A stretch of 64,000 nucleotides of DNA from Beroe forskalii (taxonomy: Eukaryota; Ctenophora; Nuda; Beroida; Beroidae). The notes under the pieces were generated by a model. It did not search any database. It saw only the letters and a list, made by a program, of their open reading frames with translations, and had not been told where the DNA came from. Positions 1-11,410 of the stretch are shown in pieces. Where the stretch lies: positions 124,001-188,000 of the forward strand of contig WFMF01000199.1 of the NCBI GenBank assembly GCA_011033025.1. Reading direction: 5' to 3'. Every line of letters begins with the position of its first letter. Position 1 is the stretch's first letter. The translations under genes and the position numbers were made by a program.

Positions 1-499
1 ATATCACGCTCATTAATTGCATCATTGTGGCAGAACCACAAATGAGTATGCAACAAAATAATTGATAGGAGAACCATAATCCATACATAATTTATTTCAA
101 AAACCAATGTGTTTCACATGATAACCTCATAACATCCATGTGCCTTTTCAGAGCAAATTTTACAGCCTTAATTAAGTTATTCTAGGGTGTGTTTGTACAA
201 ACAAATGTGTAGAACCTTATTAGAGGTCATGAAGTTAGCTATTTTTACCGGAGTAAGATAAAATTAGAAATTTGCATCCTAAAACTTGACCATCCCTTTA
301 ATGATTTTCCCTCAGCAAGTCAGCATAACCAGAAATGACTCTCTGACATGAGCACTTAGATTCTGTCAGAGACAAAGGAAAAAGTGAAAAACCTATTGGA
401 AAGTTTTGTGGCTTGACTGTGTCTGTACAAAGATGACCATATTTTTATCCCAAAGATAATTGACTTGAGCACAGAAATAAACACAAAGAAAAAACTCAC

Positions 500-590
500 G
501 AGTCTCTGATGAGTTTATCTCTGCATTGTTTCCAACTTTTCTATCAACTTTGTCCTTGTCAGGCACAATATTCGATGTTGTACACCCCAT
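500..590 (-). CDS. First coding exon of a predicted myristoylated/palmitoylated protein (partial)
   Basis: On the minus strand an ATG at 590 opens a 30-codon exon beginning MGCTTSNIVPDKDK and ending at 500 next to a consensus GTGAGT donor (499-494), leaving phase 1. Gly2 followed by Cys3 and Ser6 is the classical N-myristoylation plus palmitoylation signature of membrane-tethered cytoplasmic proteins (established pattern). The rest is hydrophilic. Downstream exons would lie below position 494 or outside the window; I could not define the next one. The family is not recognised. A chance ORF with a good donor remains possible, so confidence is moderate. Confidence 0.42.
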
Positions 591-674
591 TTACTTTTTT
601 GTAACATAACTAACCATTGATCACAGGAATAATCTAAAACATATTGGCTCAAATTTGATTGAATTGAATTGAAT

Positions 675-774
675 NNNNNNNNNNNNNNNNNNNNNNNNNN
701 NNNNNNNNNNNNNNNNNNNNNNNNNNNNNNNNNNNNNNNNNNNNNNNNNNNNNNNNNNNNNNNNNNNNNNNNNN
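675..774. other. Assembly gap (100 N)
   Basis: Exactly 100 consecutive N, a conventional scaffold gap of unknown true size. It follows a GAATT-type repeat (about 655-674) and precedes three copies of a 15-bp unit containing CGTAAAATTTCAT (775-816), so the gap probably sits in tandem repeats. Confidence 0.97.
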
Positions 775-1923
775 TTGTCGTAAAATTTCATCGTAAAACT
801 TCATCGTAAAATTTCATGTTTTGATTTTTGATATAAAATAGCCATGCGCTCCTCGTCCTTGTGGCGAGTTGGTGGTTTTCCGTGGTTAACATGCGGTCAG
901 TAACGTGGACTTTAAATAGGCAAGATGTAAGGTGGCCCTCCTCCCTTAGTGGAGGGGTCCGGAGTCCGGAAGGCTATTTTTTTATTAATTTTTTTGTACC
1001 CCTTAAAAGTATGTTTCCCACGCGCTAAGCCCCAACTACAATGACACAACAAGTTTTATTAATGAAAAAAAAGAGTTTATGAAAACAAAGAGTTTATTTT
1101 GATCTCCATTAATACAAATCACATTTCAAACACACACACAAACACAAATGATTTTTGACGTCCGAATCAAAATACTTGTCATTTGAACTAAGATTTTAAT
1201 TACAGTTCATTATATTTTATCATCTGCATTGAATACCTAGTATGCAAAATCATTATACTATTATAGTCATCACTATATTGATATTTATTATATACTCATG
1301 TAGCACGCTTTGCTGACCATTTTTGCAGGAAAAAAGAAGATTCTAGCAATTATTAGTTTGTTGTGTTAAATAGTGGTCTCATTAACTTTATAGTAGTTCA
1401 TAACATCAGACGTAATCATTTGTTTGTTGACCCATGTTACTGGGTCAGAAAAGCAAGCCAAAAAACAAAATGGTATAGAATTCTCTTCAAAGCAGTTGTG
1501 ACCTACGAGGCATAAATGTTACCATTAATACCATCATTTCAGCATACTGAGTGAGTATCATACAGTATGAGTTACACAGCTGTTTAAGAGTTTTCTATGT
1601 AGTTTGGAGCCTTGTGAGGCAATTCAGGCCTTTGTGAAACTGACTAGTAACTCTAGCATCCTTTTGCTGCATCTGTTTGTAATGTTCTAATGATACCTAC
1701 ATTATTACCTGCAGAGCTAGTCAGTTTCAAATACAGATGCACCCTGAGTGGCAGACCAGTTATCGTGGCTGGAGAAAGGATGCAGTGGCTATTTGCTTCA
1801 TAGCACCCCTTGGGACCACCTGGTCCACCACTTGGGGTCAAATATTCCTCGACAAAAATATGATGGTAAATACCAACAACATAGTATATAGAATTGTAAC
1901 TTGTATGACATGATAATTTAGTT

Positions 1924-2088
1924 AGGGATCGTTCACATATTACGTAATCACCTAGAGGGGGGAGGGGGTTTCCGAATGATTACGTTACATGTTATTGTAA
2001 CAAATACAACTACTGTAAACTTGATTACTAGGGGGAGGGGGGTTTGAAATCGGCCAAAAATTGATTACGTAATATGTGAACATTCCCT
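1924..2088. mobile_element. Short inverted-repeat element (MITE-like)
   Basis: 165 bp with terminal inverted repeats of about 24 bp: the left end reads AGGGATCGTTCACATATTAC and the right end is its near-perfect complement (…TATGTGAACATTCCCT). The interior has two G-runs and no ORF. I see no convincing target-site duplication, so the superfamily is left open. Confidence 0.65.
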
Positions 2089-2497
2089 ATCATCACTTGA
2101 AATCAATGGTCTGAGGATTTAGTGTCATACAAAGGTTTAAGGATTTGGGACTAAGGCCTGATGCATCATGCATAGACTTACATTAGAACATATAAGTCAG
2201 TGACATCCAAAAAGTCGCCAAATAGAATTGGTGTGTCGCATTTGTATTATGTACAAGACGTTTTATACTAACTTAACAACCTACTTCCATTTCACCCATG
2301 GGTCTCGGCTCAAGGATGTCTCTAAGATTGACTGACGAAGTGGACAAATGACAAAACGAACAAAATATGAATATTGAACACACCTCACAACCCGGAGTCG
2401 TGGTTAACTGTTTCCATTTTTATAATTTCGGTAATGGGAAAAATTCCCATCGTTAAAGTGTGAACACAACCGTTGGTCCCGTTATCACTTTCCACTA

Positions 2498-2700
2498 TAT
2501 ACTCTCATGTGGCATCTTCGAACTTTTATTCATCTTTAGAAATCCTCAAATTTGATTGTATTAAGTAGTGTTGTGAAGCTTAAGTATATTTACTTGGCAG
2601 CTTACGAAATAATTTAATATGGATATTAGACTGATATTAGGAAGAGGCAAGATCTTATGCCTCATCAGTAATCATTTATACCCCCCACCTCATATCAAAG
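2498..2700. repeat. Dispersed repeat shared with 5190-5620
   Basis: Two blocks here recur about 2.7-3 kb downstream: the CATCTTCGAACTTTT… block (2513-2605, again at about 5525-5620) and the ACTGATATTAGGAAGAGGCA block (2630-2690, again at about 5203-5262). Their order is swapped between the two places, so this is repeat shuffling rather than a simple tandem duplication. No coding potential seen. Confidence 0.6.
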
Positions 2701-3110
2701 TGACAAACGTAACTTCAAATAAATTGTCGTCTTTGCTAAAAATCTTCCGTACGTAAAGAAGCAGGTATCTTTGAACAAAAGTCTCAATTTAAATTCAATC
2801 ATAATTACAGTTGGAGAGCGTTGTGGCAAAGGCGGTAATACAAAGAAGAAGGAAAAGGATATGCTGTCTCATTGTGTATCCAACCCAATCAAAAAAAGGA
2901 TACTGTAGTATTTGCTGCATAGTATGCAGGCTAGCATAGCATGTATTTACAAAGAATGCGTAGCGTAATACCGTCAAAAATCGCACGTTCGTGTCGGAAA
3001 GGTCCATTATTCGAAACTACAAGCTCCAGCTTTACAAGCTGTTATTTTCCTGTGATACGTTATTACTTTGCATGGCTATCATACGATTAACAGAAATTAG
3101 ATGCCGATGA

Positions 3111-3529
3111 AGAACAAGTACAGCTGGGCCAGCTTCTACTAGGTCTGGAACGACTGACTTTTTCACTTATGAAAATTTGGATGATGACGATTTAGAGATC
3201 AAACCAATTATTGGGACTGAAAAGAAGGAACCCGTGTCAGGGGAGCACTCGAAAGGTATCTTCTACCAAGGCAATTGTATTGACACGTCAGGCTCCTACG
3301 TACCTGTGACAGAACCAACATGCTTATTCGGAGTGCAGAACATGGCAGAGTGCTGGAAATATTGCCTACTGTCGGAGGCTTGCAGCATCTTCGTCTTCCA
3401 ATTCATGAGTTTCACTTGTGCTCTCCACCGCAGTCCTTTAATTATAGAACCAAAGACATCATCCCAGATTTCTGGTCTGAATCAAGCAACCGGATATATG
3501 GATTGCTTGGACATGTATGGAAACGATAA
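3111..3529 (+). CDS. PAN/apple-like exon of a transmembrane PAN-CCP protein (5' incomplete)
   Basis: An open frame from 3111 (after a TGA) to a TGA at 3531. It has no in-frame ATG before the domain, so it most likely begins at an upstream splice acceptor that I could not fix. The first part is acidic (DDDDLEIKP). It is followed by a cysteine-spaced module with GNCID…TCLFGVQNMAECWKYCL and C-SIFVFQF-x6-C-ALH, the layout of PAN/apple domains, which are extracellular disulfide-bonded adhesion or recognition modules. A GTGATG donor at 3530 followed by an AG ending at 3604 would give a 75-nt intron that restores the same frame into the next segment. The polypyrimidine tract is poor, so a simple stop-containing pseudogene is the alternative. 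Confidence 0.5.
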
Positions 3530-3604
3530 GTGATGTTTTGGCAACGCAAATCTTCAAAAAAATTAGATGAGATAGATGGTGTCTATCTAAAACTACCAAA
3601 GGAG

Positions 3605-4250
3605 CCGTAAACGCACAAAAAACATCACCATGGGCTACAAATTGAAGTCACTTCCCTGTTCCAAAGCCGATCTCTGGAATGTCACTCTTTTCGACAATGC
3701 CACAAAGCATTCCGGAGGAAGAGATCAAGCAGTAGTTAGGATTTCCCTCCACGGCAATCCACAATGGAGCATGGAGCACGGTGTTTATAATACCTCTAAC
3801 GAGCTTTCCGTGCAAGTGGCTTATTTGTCAAAGACAAAGAATGTGCCCGGTCAGAGAATAGTAATGTTTAGAGATAATAGTTATGCGAATGGTTGCTCGT
3901 ATTCACTGATAACTGAAGGCCCTCCATTTCTCCTCCTTTTCACGTCCTTGCAACAGTATGCAATTGACGATCTTGGTAAAAGCACATGGGGATTGAAATT
4001 CCATAAACCTGTCTCAGTACGGAAGTGTTTGCTCAAAGACCTCTCAGTGCAGAACGGCGAGATAGTTAATGAGGGAAATGCCCCCTTCTTTTTGGAGGGC
4101 AGCATAGTGACCATCCTCTGTTATCCCGGCTTCCGGGTCCAGGGAAGCAACTCCTCTACCCGCCAACTGGTGACATGTGACGAGAGTGTCAATCCGAAGA
4201 GTTGTCCCAAGGATAAGTCTTTCCTGATGTCTCAATTTACCTGGGTGTGA
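3605..4250 (+). CDS. Ectodomain segment with CCP/sushi-like module
   Basis: Open in the same frame as the preceding PAN segment. The first ~120 residues (LPCSKADLWNVTLF… to about 4010) are not recognised; they look like a beta-rich extracellular module. From about 4010 there is a sushi/CCP-like unit with four cysteines: KCLL, ILCYPGF, LVTC and KSC, with the typical EGSIVTILCYPGFRV core. This frame ends at a TGA (4248-4250) just where a transmembrane helix should begin. The helix is intact one frame over, so a 1-nt frameshift lies between about 4205 and 4225. Either this allele is a pseudogene or the assembly has an indel error. Confidence 0.5.
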
Positions 4251-4480
4251 TCGGTGTGCTGGCAGTGGCTCTCATGATCTGCTGTTACAACCTACCGTGG
4301 TCGTCTCTGTGTCGGAAAAGACAGCAAGTGAAGCCTCAAGTTGAAGCGCAAAGTGAAGCGCAAAGTGAAGAGCAAAGTGAAGAGCTAAGTGAAGATCAAA
4401 GTGAAGCACCAATTGAAGCACCAATTGGAGCACCAATTGAAGCACCAATTGGAGCAGCAATTGAAGCTCAACAGATTTAA
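4217..4480 (+). CDS. Transmembrane helix and repetitive cytoplasmic tail (frame-shifted continuation)
   Basis: The frame opens after a TAA at 4214-4216 and reads a hydrophobic helix (IYLGVIGVLAVALMICCY) followed by a basic stop-transfer cluster (CRKRQ). A tail of short repeats follows, first QSE(A/E) units, then API(E/G) units, encoded by 12-15-bp tandem repeats, ending at TAA 4478-4480. Position and topology fit the C-terminus of the PAN-CCP protein upstream: extracellular modules, one membrane pass, short cytoplasmic tail. Tail length probably varies between alleles because it is a coding minisatellite. Confidence 0.5.
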   Translation, partial: VFPDVSIYLGVIGVLAVALMICCYNLPWSSLCRKRQQVKPQVEAQSEAQSEEQSEELSEDQSEAPIEAPIGAPIEAPIGAAIEAQQI

Positions 4481-4650
4481 AAGTAAAAAGAAGTTTGTTA
4501 TGGGCGACGAGGATGAATGACTCGTGTGTTTTACGTTAGAATGGCTGATATGGTAGATTCCTCGTTGAGGAAAACGGACCAATTTACCCGAGTCTGCTTC
4601 AAAAAGTTGAAAGAAAGTCTGCTGAAATTGTATGGAATTATTGAACTGTT

Positions 4651-5175
4651 GATAACACCAATAAAAATTATAATGTTATTTCTATTTTTTCATTTGTGTT
4701 CTAACCCCAAAGTAACCAAGTTGCATGCCCGGCTAGCTGTAGAACTCACATTCACTGTGAATTCCTTGCGCGTGCGATGGGATGAAAACCTACGGGATCT
4801 TAAAATATATGAATGCAGGCGGCATTGATAACACCAATAAAATGATAATGTTATTTTTATTTTTTCATTTGTGTTCTAACCCCAAAGTAACCAAGTTGCA
4901 TGCCCGGCTAGCTGTAGAACTCACATTCACTGTGAATTCCTTGCGCGTGCAATTGGATGAAAACCTACGGGATCTTAAAATATATGAATGCAGGCGGCAT
5001 TGATAACACCAATAAAAATAATAATGTTATTTTTATTTCTTCATTTGTGTTCTAACCCCAAAGTAACCAAGTTGCATGCCCGGCTAGCTGCAGAACTCAC
5101 ATTCACTGTGAATTCCTTGCGCGTGCGATGGGATGAAAACCTACGGGATCTTAAAATATATGAATGCAGGCGGCC
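4651..5175. repeat. Three tandem copies of a ~176-bp unit
   Basis: Units start at 4651, 4827 and 5002 with GATAACACCAATAAAA and end with ATGAATGCAGGCGGC; identity is very high. Short ORFs of 68-103 codons recur in each copy only because the unit repeats, and I do not regard them as genes. The array begins directly downstream of the PAN-CCP transmembrane gene. Confidence 0.9.
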
Positions 5176-5242
5176 CAAAGTATGTTACATGTAATATTAG
5201 ACTGATATTAGGAAGAGGCAAGATCTTATGCCTCATCAGTAA

Positions 5243-5424
5243 TCACTTATACCCCTCACATCATAACCCCTCACTTATACCCCTCACATCATACATACCC
5301 CTCACTTATACCCCTCACTTATACCCCTCACATCATACATACCCCTCACTTATACCCCTCACTTATAACCCTCACATCATGCCCCCTCACTTATACCCCT
5401 CACATCATACATACCCCTCACTTT
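5243..5424. repeat. CCCCTCACTTATA-type minisatellite
   Basis: Irregular tandem units built from ACCCCTCACTTATA and CCCCTCACATCATACATA. The open frame across it is repetitive and non-coding in character. Confidence 0.9.
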
Positions 5425-5855
5425 AAATATACGCACGATATGTGTGTATCTGTCACGATATATTTATTTATCTTTGTTTTGGTTGGAGAGGCAATGACAC
5501 AAGAAGTTTTATTCAGGAATGTGACATCTTCGAACTTTTGTTCATCTTTAGAATTCCTCAAATTTGATTGTATTATTAAGTAGTGTTGTAAAACTAAAGT
5601 ATATATTTACTTGGCAGCTTGCCCAAGACACATGAGAGAGAGCGATACTATAACAACTTGACAAAAGACTTGCGTGTGTGTCAGTAATGATGTGATAATA
5701 ATGATGTGCTATATTATGGACATACTTCTGTTATATATACGACAGTGTGCAAACTGTAGTACCTTCAGGAATTCGCAAGTTGTAACAACACTTTTGGATT
5801 TTGTACAACAGATGTTTTTGTATAACGGAATTGTTAGACAGCAACTCTTGTTTAC

Positions 5856-6054
5856 CTTACGAAATAATTTGATATGGCACAATAATTCCGGGGATCGAAA
5901 TTTTGGGGGTACGAAATATGGAGATATTTTGGGAATATTATGCATGTTAACGTATGATGATGACGTCATTTTGGAATTTTGTGGATAACAAAATAGTGGG
6001 ATTTTTTCGAAAAATCCCCAAATTTCGCACCTTATAAATTTGTCTCGTAAGGTA
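5856..6054. mobile_element. Short inverted-repeat element, TACCTTACGA termini
   Basis: About 200 bp bounded by TACCTTACGA on the left and TCGTAAGGTA on the right. It contains paired subterminal blocks (CGAAATTT / AAATTTCG and GGGGAT / ATCCCC) and a TGACGTCA palindrome. Related sequence occurs at 40150-40225, inside an insertion present in only one copy of the segmental duplication. Confidence 0.55.
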
Positions 6055-6652
6055 TCAAAGAATTCGTCATATTAAAGGTTCCGGGTTACAGTAAAATTAT
6101 GGTACTGTTACCCTCAAAACACTACATTTCAAGCCAAAAGCAAATTCCACGACAAAAAATATGATTTTTGCATCTATCGCCACGCTGTGTATGAGCTATT
6201 TCACTACATTTCAGCTCACAAGTACTTAGATTTGATTCGTCAATCTGCCATGGGAAATTTTTCCCCAACCACCATTTCATTTCATTAGTTTGAAGTCTCA
6301 GGTCTTCAGGAATTTGTCTTTGTGAAATACTGTAACCGCTCTTCTGGTGAAATTTTCTGTTAAAATTTTCTGTTAAAATTTTCTGTTAAAATTTTCTGGT
6401 GAAATTTTCTGAAATTTTGAGACACGGATGATTGCTGATCATGATTAGCACTTCCGTACTGTGTATGTAGATAATAATACTTACTGAAGCATTGGTACAG
6501 TAAGTATAACAGAAATAGTACCATTACATAATAACCATGATAGTACCGGCATTCCGGATACAGCCATGAAGTCTCCAAGTATACATGAAATATCCTGGTA
6601 CAACCGAGATTTGAGTAGTGGGATACTGTTACAGAGATGTTACAGAACATGC

Positions 6653-8995
6653 TAATACAGTCAAAATTGGATTTAAAAGTGGACAAATTCTACACCAAGC
6701 GATTTTGCATGGATTCTATAGTTTTTTGCATGAAAAATCGATCTAACAACTTTCCACACCCCTCCGGAGTGTGGAAAGTGCCTAAAAATCGATTTTAGCT
6801 GAGGCACAGCCGACTGATATGTAAAAAATCGTATCTCAGTCCAGGAAGGTCGTAGAGACTCCATCTTGGTCGGAAAATGTGCGCAATGACCATGTTTATA
6901 TACAATTGTCAACAAAAAAATGCCCTAAAATGCTCAGGAATGGAGTTACGGGCGAAAAACAGATTTTTTGGGCAGGCGCAAGACCTGCTTAAGGAGAATT
7001 TTGTATCTCAGTCTAGGAAGGTCGTAGAAACTTCATCTACGGAAAAATGTGCTCAATGGCCATGTTTATATACAATTGTTGACAACAATATGCCCTAAAA
7101 TGCTCAGGAACGGAGTAACGGGCGAAAAACTATTTTTTGGCAGCTAACAGGCCTGATATAGAAGATTTTTCTATCTTGGTCCAGACATTTATTCCAGTCC
7201 TGTATGGTCTTAGTCTTAGTAAAACGGTCAGGGTCAGTTTAATCGGCCAGGCCGGTGGCAGCCATGCTGAGCATGGAGACTATCCCTAATACGCTAGGCT
7301 AAGAGTATGAACTCCTGGGTGGTTTTTAGGCCACCCTACTGCCAGGGATATCCTCAGCTGAGAGCAGCCAGCCGTTCCTGGACCCCCTCTGGACCGGCGG
7401 GCTGCCAACGCCCGTGGCAACAATCAGACTGCAAAGCAAGACAAGGCTTCCCTGCAGATTAAGTCAGAGATCTGCCAAAGGCGGCTATAATGCACCACCT
7501 CTCTTTGTCTAGATGATTCACTGGGACCCAGCCAGACTGTGTAAATATTATTCCCACCGATTGGGATTTAACTGGGCTCAATGGGCAAAGCCCAGTCCTT
7601 TATGGTGGTTAATCGTTACCTCGTTTTAGACACATTTCTGTACTCTCTTCCTACTTCCTGAGTTGACCATTCCAATTATTTTCTGCTCAGCCGGAAGTCT
7701 CTATGGGTGTACGAAATTTCATGTCAGGATACTTCATCTCCCTGTCCTGACCCTAAACATCACCCTATAACCTTGCCCCGAATCCTAACTCTTACCCATA
7801 CGCTAACCATTACCCTAACCCAGATCCTTACCTTTGCGTAGGGTTGAAATATTACAAGATAAAGTGCCGTGAGATGAAATGTGATGAGATCAAAAGTCCG
7901 TTACTTGTCTCTTTTACTGGACAGTGATTATATGAAAATCGTCTCAAACCATCGCCAAATTTCATTTTTCGCCTATAACTTTCTTCCTGAGAATTTCAGG
8001 GCACATGTTTATCCTTTAATAATACTCTTTTATCAGCAAGTCGTTCCGAATAAACATGGCCATTGCGCACATTTTCCACCCAAGATGAACTCTCTACAAC
8101 CTTCCTGGACTGAGATACAAAATTGGCCTAAATCAGGTCTTGTGTTGGCCCTAAAAATCAGTTTTTCGCCCGTTACTCCGTTCCTTAGCATTTTAGGGCA
8201 TATTTTTGTGAACAATTGTATATAAACATGGCCATTGCGCACATTTTCCGCCCAAGATGAAGTCTCTACGACCTTCCTGGACTGAGATACAAAATTCGCC
8301 TTATGCAGGTCTTGTGTTGGCCCAAAAAATCAGTTTTTCGCCCGTTACTCCGTTCCTTAGCATTTAAGGGCATGTTTTTGTGAACAATTGCATATAAACA
8401 TGGCCATTGCGCACATTTTCCGCCCAAGATGAAGTCTCTACGACCTTCCTGGACTGAGATACAAAATTCGCCTAAATCAGGTCTTGCATTGGCCCAAAAA
8501 ATCAGTTTTTCGCCCGTTACTCCGTTCCTTAGCATTTTAGGGCATATTTTTGTCAACAATTGTATATAAACATGGCCATTGCGCACATTTTCCGCCCAAG
8601 ATGAAGTCTCTACGACCTTCCTGGACTGAGATACAAAATTCGCCTAAGGCAGGTCTTGCCCCTGCCCAAAAAATCTGTTTTTCGCCTGTAACTCCGTTCT
8701 TGAGCATTTAAGGGCATATTTGTGTTGACAATTGTATATAAACATGCTCATTGCGCACATTTTCCGCCCAAGATGAAGTCTCTACGACCTTCCTGAGCCG
8801 AGATACGATTTTTTACATATCAGTCAGCTGCGCCTCAGCTAAAAATCGATTTTTAGGCACTTTCCACACTCCGGAGAGGTGTGGAAAGTTGTTAGATCGA
8901 TTTTTCATGCAAAAAACTATAGAATCCATGCAAAATCGCTTGGTGTAGAATTTGTCCACTTTTTACCCCTTTTTGAGGCAGATTTGACTGTATTA
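6653..8995. mobile_element. 2.3-kb foldback element with long repetitive inverted ends
   Basis: Both ends carry a long inverted repeat starting TAATACAGTCA (left) and ending TGACTGTATTA (right), about 230 bp each. They include GTGGACAAATTCTACACC and a palindromic segment with AAAATCGATTTT. Inside each arm lie tandem ~170-bp units containing CCATTGCGCACATTTTCC: about two on the left (6850-7130) and five on the right (8050-8800, opposite orientation). A 3-bp direct TGC flanks both ends (6650-6652, 8996-8998), a possible target duplication. No transposase is present, so it would be a non-autonomous DNA element. The centre holds a GC-rich block (7250-7640) with no recognisable ORF and a degenerate CCCTAACC-like stretch (7741-7830). 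Confidence 0.6.
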
Positions 8996-10381
8996 TGCCA
9001 GATATTTGTGTGTCAGTGTGTTTATGTACCTTTCACCTTGATGTAGAATCCACAGAACACCGAAATGCTGCTATTTCCCACCTTTTTCCAAAATTGCAAT
9101 TCAAAAAGTACAATCAACATTACAGTGAACGTACAATGCTGCTACGAGCTGATGTTTGGAGCTAATAATACCCAATTACTCATTGAACAAATTCGCTCAA
9201 TTGAAAATAATATCTTTGAAATTATAATCAAAAAACAGAGACATGAGTAGAAAGGATCACTGCAACTTTGTATACTGTCTTTTGTAGATTAAAATAACAT
9301 TGGTACTTGATAAAATGAAGATCGATCTCTGCTGAATGTTGATACTTTTTGTGCAGCGTGCCAAAAAAGGAAGCTGAAAATCCTGCACAAAAATACTCTG
9401 CTATTCCAAGAATCCAGGAACTTCCTTACGACGAAAAAGAAGGCTGTTTAACGCAAACAACTTAACGATACCCGCTATGATAATGACGTCATCTCTGCTG
9501 CCGTTTTGTATCTTGCGCCCCGATTACACACACATTCTCACTTACAGTATCAGTTTTCAGTCCCTCTGTGTAATAATAATAAAATTACATAATATAATTG
9601 CGTCATTATCAGAGTTTAGAATGGGGAATTAATTACGTCAAACATTGCATATTTTCGTGTACTCATCATATAAAAACATGTTTCACGCTATCATAATTTT
9701 AATTTCAAAATTTAAATTTTACATGAAATATATTTTACAATGTCATTCAGGTTAAAATATTCTTTCATTCCTACTTAACCAAAATAGCACAGAAAATATA
9801 AATCAAGTGCAAAATCTGGGCTAAACTCCCAACACAGCGTTAACCATTATTACAGGGAGGCCCGTCAAAATCATCAATCAATAAATAGGGTATAGAATAA
9901 ATAATAATAAATAATTATGTCAGGGTCCGCGATGTGTGTACGCAGTTTATTATCATCAATCAATAAATAGGGTATAGAATAAATAATAGTAAATAATTAT
10001 GTCAGGGTCCGCGATGTGTGTACGCAGTTTATTATTGTTAGGGGCTGTGAATGTAGGTGTTTTGTACATTGCTATATTATGATAATAGCCTTTCATTACA
10101 AGAGGATCTAAGCTTTCGAATGTATACACAATTATTGGCGGTCTTAATAATGGTTAAATCAGTGAATTATAATACCGAATTATTATATTAGAATAAATTG
10201 ATTATAATGAGAAAAAGAAAATGTCGTGTTGAATTCATATTTTCTAACCCAAGTTTGAACTATTCTGAAAATCAAATAAATACCCGCAACCCGCCCTGAA
10301 TGGAAATTGTGCATTATCAATGCACATTATTCTCCATTATTTTTTTTATATTCCTTGATTGATTCTTCTTTATTTTTTCAG
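8996..10381. other. Non-coding AT-rich stretch with an 82-bp duplication
   Basis: No convincing exon. Contains two adjacent ~82-bp copies (about 9871-10034) of a unit with AATAAATAGGGTATAGAATA and TCAGGGTCCGCGATGTGTG, and two copies of the TGACGTCA-type dispersed motif (about 9485 and 9600). Confidence 0.7.
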
Positions 10382-10451
10382 GTCTGAAGAACTTTGAGGA
10401 TGAAAAAAGAGTTGCAAAGCAAATTCTCATCGATAAATTCGAGGAGTTAAT
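10382..10451 (+). CDS. Candidate internal exon, possibly end of the RGS-like region of the RhoGEF gene
   Basis: Preceded by a strong acceptor (T-rich tract then TTTTTTCAG, 10373-10381) and followed by a consensus GTGAGT donor. The 70-nt exon enters in phase 1 and leaves with two bases; its open frame reads LKNFEDEKRVAKQILIDKF. The amphipathic helix resembles, from my memory of the family, the helix following the RGS-like box of PDZ-RhoGEF/LARG (inference). The outgoing phase matches a candidate exon at 54419 on the same strand. If the two are joined, the intron between them is about 44 kb. It could belong to another gene. Confidence 0.42.
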
Positions 10452-10755
10452 GTGAGTTGATTGATGCTATATTCGAATCATTTTTTGAAACCTTATTTAA
10501 CATCTCACCTAGGGATTTACCGTCACGGACTCTTTTCCATTATGCAATTTCCGGTGGTATTGAGTGGAAAAGAAGTCAAGTTCACGAATTATATATTGGC
10601 GACTGAATGCATTACCGCATTAGCAAAAATCATGCATTAAATTCATTAAATAAATCAAATGTATGCCTAACATAAAGGAAATAGAATAACGTACTGTTCG
10701 CCTCTTGTTCATTGTAGCAAACAGCAACACTCTAAAAGTCAGCAGCATAACATAT

Positions 10756-11215
10756 TAGCCCCCTCCCCATATATCATTTAATGATTAACCTGGGCAAGGT
10801 TGTAGGGTGTGTCTGTGTGTTACTAGCTTACTAGCCCCTGTGGTGGGTGTGTCCCATTGTATTACATGTCTCTATTACTTGTCACTAAGGGTGTGTCTCT
10901 AGTCTCGGTCCAATCTGTCTGTACCAACTGTTTGTTTCTGTCTGTCCCAAATACGTAAATACACACTAGTACAATACACAATACACACAATATGTAGAAA
11001 CGGTTTATATCGAGATAGCAGATTAAAGTCCCCTTGTTACCCCCTCTCCATTTACCATTAAATGATTAACTTGAGGACTGGGGAGGGTAGGGGGCGTGTC
11101 TTCGTGTTACTTGTCCCTGTGGTGGGTGGGTCCCATTGTATTACATGTCTCTTTTACTCTATTACTTGTCACTAAGGGTGTGTCTCTAGTCTCTGTCCAA
11201 TCTGTCTGTTTCTGT
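10756..11215. repeat. Two imperfect copies of a ~170-280-bp unit
   Basis: The block beginning near 10756 (CCCCCTCCCC…CATTTAATGATTAAC) recurs at 11038 with the same order of landmarks: TGTGGTGGGTG, CCCATTGTATTACATGTCTC, CACTAAGGGTGTGTCTCTAG. No coding evidence. Confidence 0.75.
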
Positions 11216-11410
11216 GTATCCCAACTGTGTCTACGTCCGTCCTAACTTCCAAATGACTTCCTGTCTCTGTCCGTCCCAACTATCTGTCTTTCTGTCTATG
11301 TCTATTCTAACTGTCTGTCTGTCTGTCTATTCTAACTGTCTTTCTGTCTGTCTATTCTAACTGTCTTTCTGTCTGTCTATTCTAACTGGCTGTCTGTCTG
11401 CTCCAACTGA
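11211..11410. repeat. CTGTCTGTCTATTCTAA microsatellite-like tract
   Basis: Irregular tandem CTGT and TCTATTCTAACTGTCTTT units. Confidence 0.85.

Noticed and set aside
4517..5426. Several 68-103-codon ORFs
   Set aside because: They repeat with the 176-bp unit or run through the CCCCTCACTTATA minisatellite.
7741..7830. CCCTAACC-rich segment as an interstitial telomere
   Set aside because: Highly degenerate, short and inside a transposon-like element; not a clean telomeric tract.
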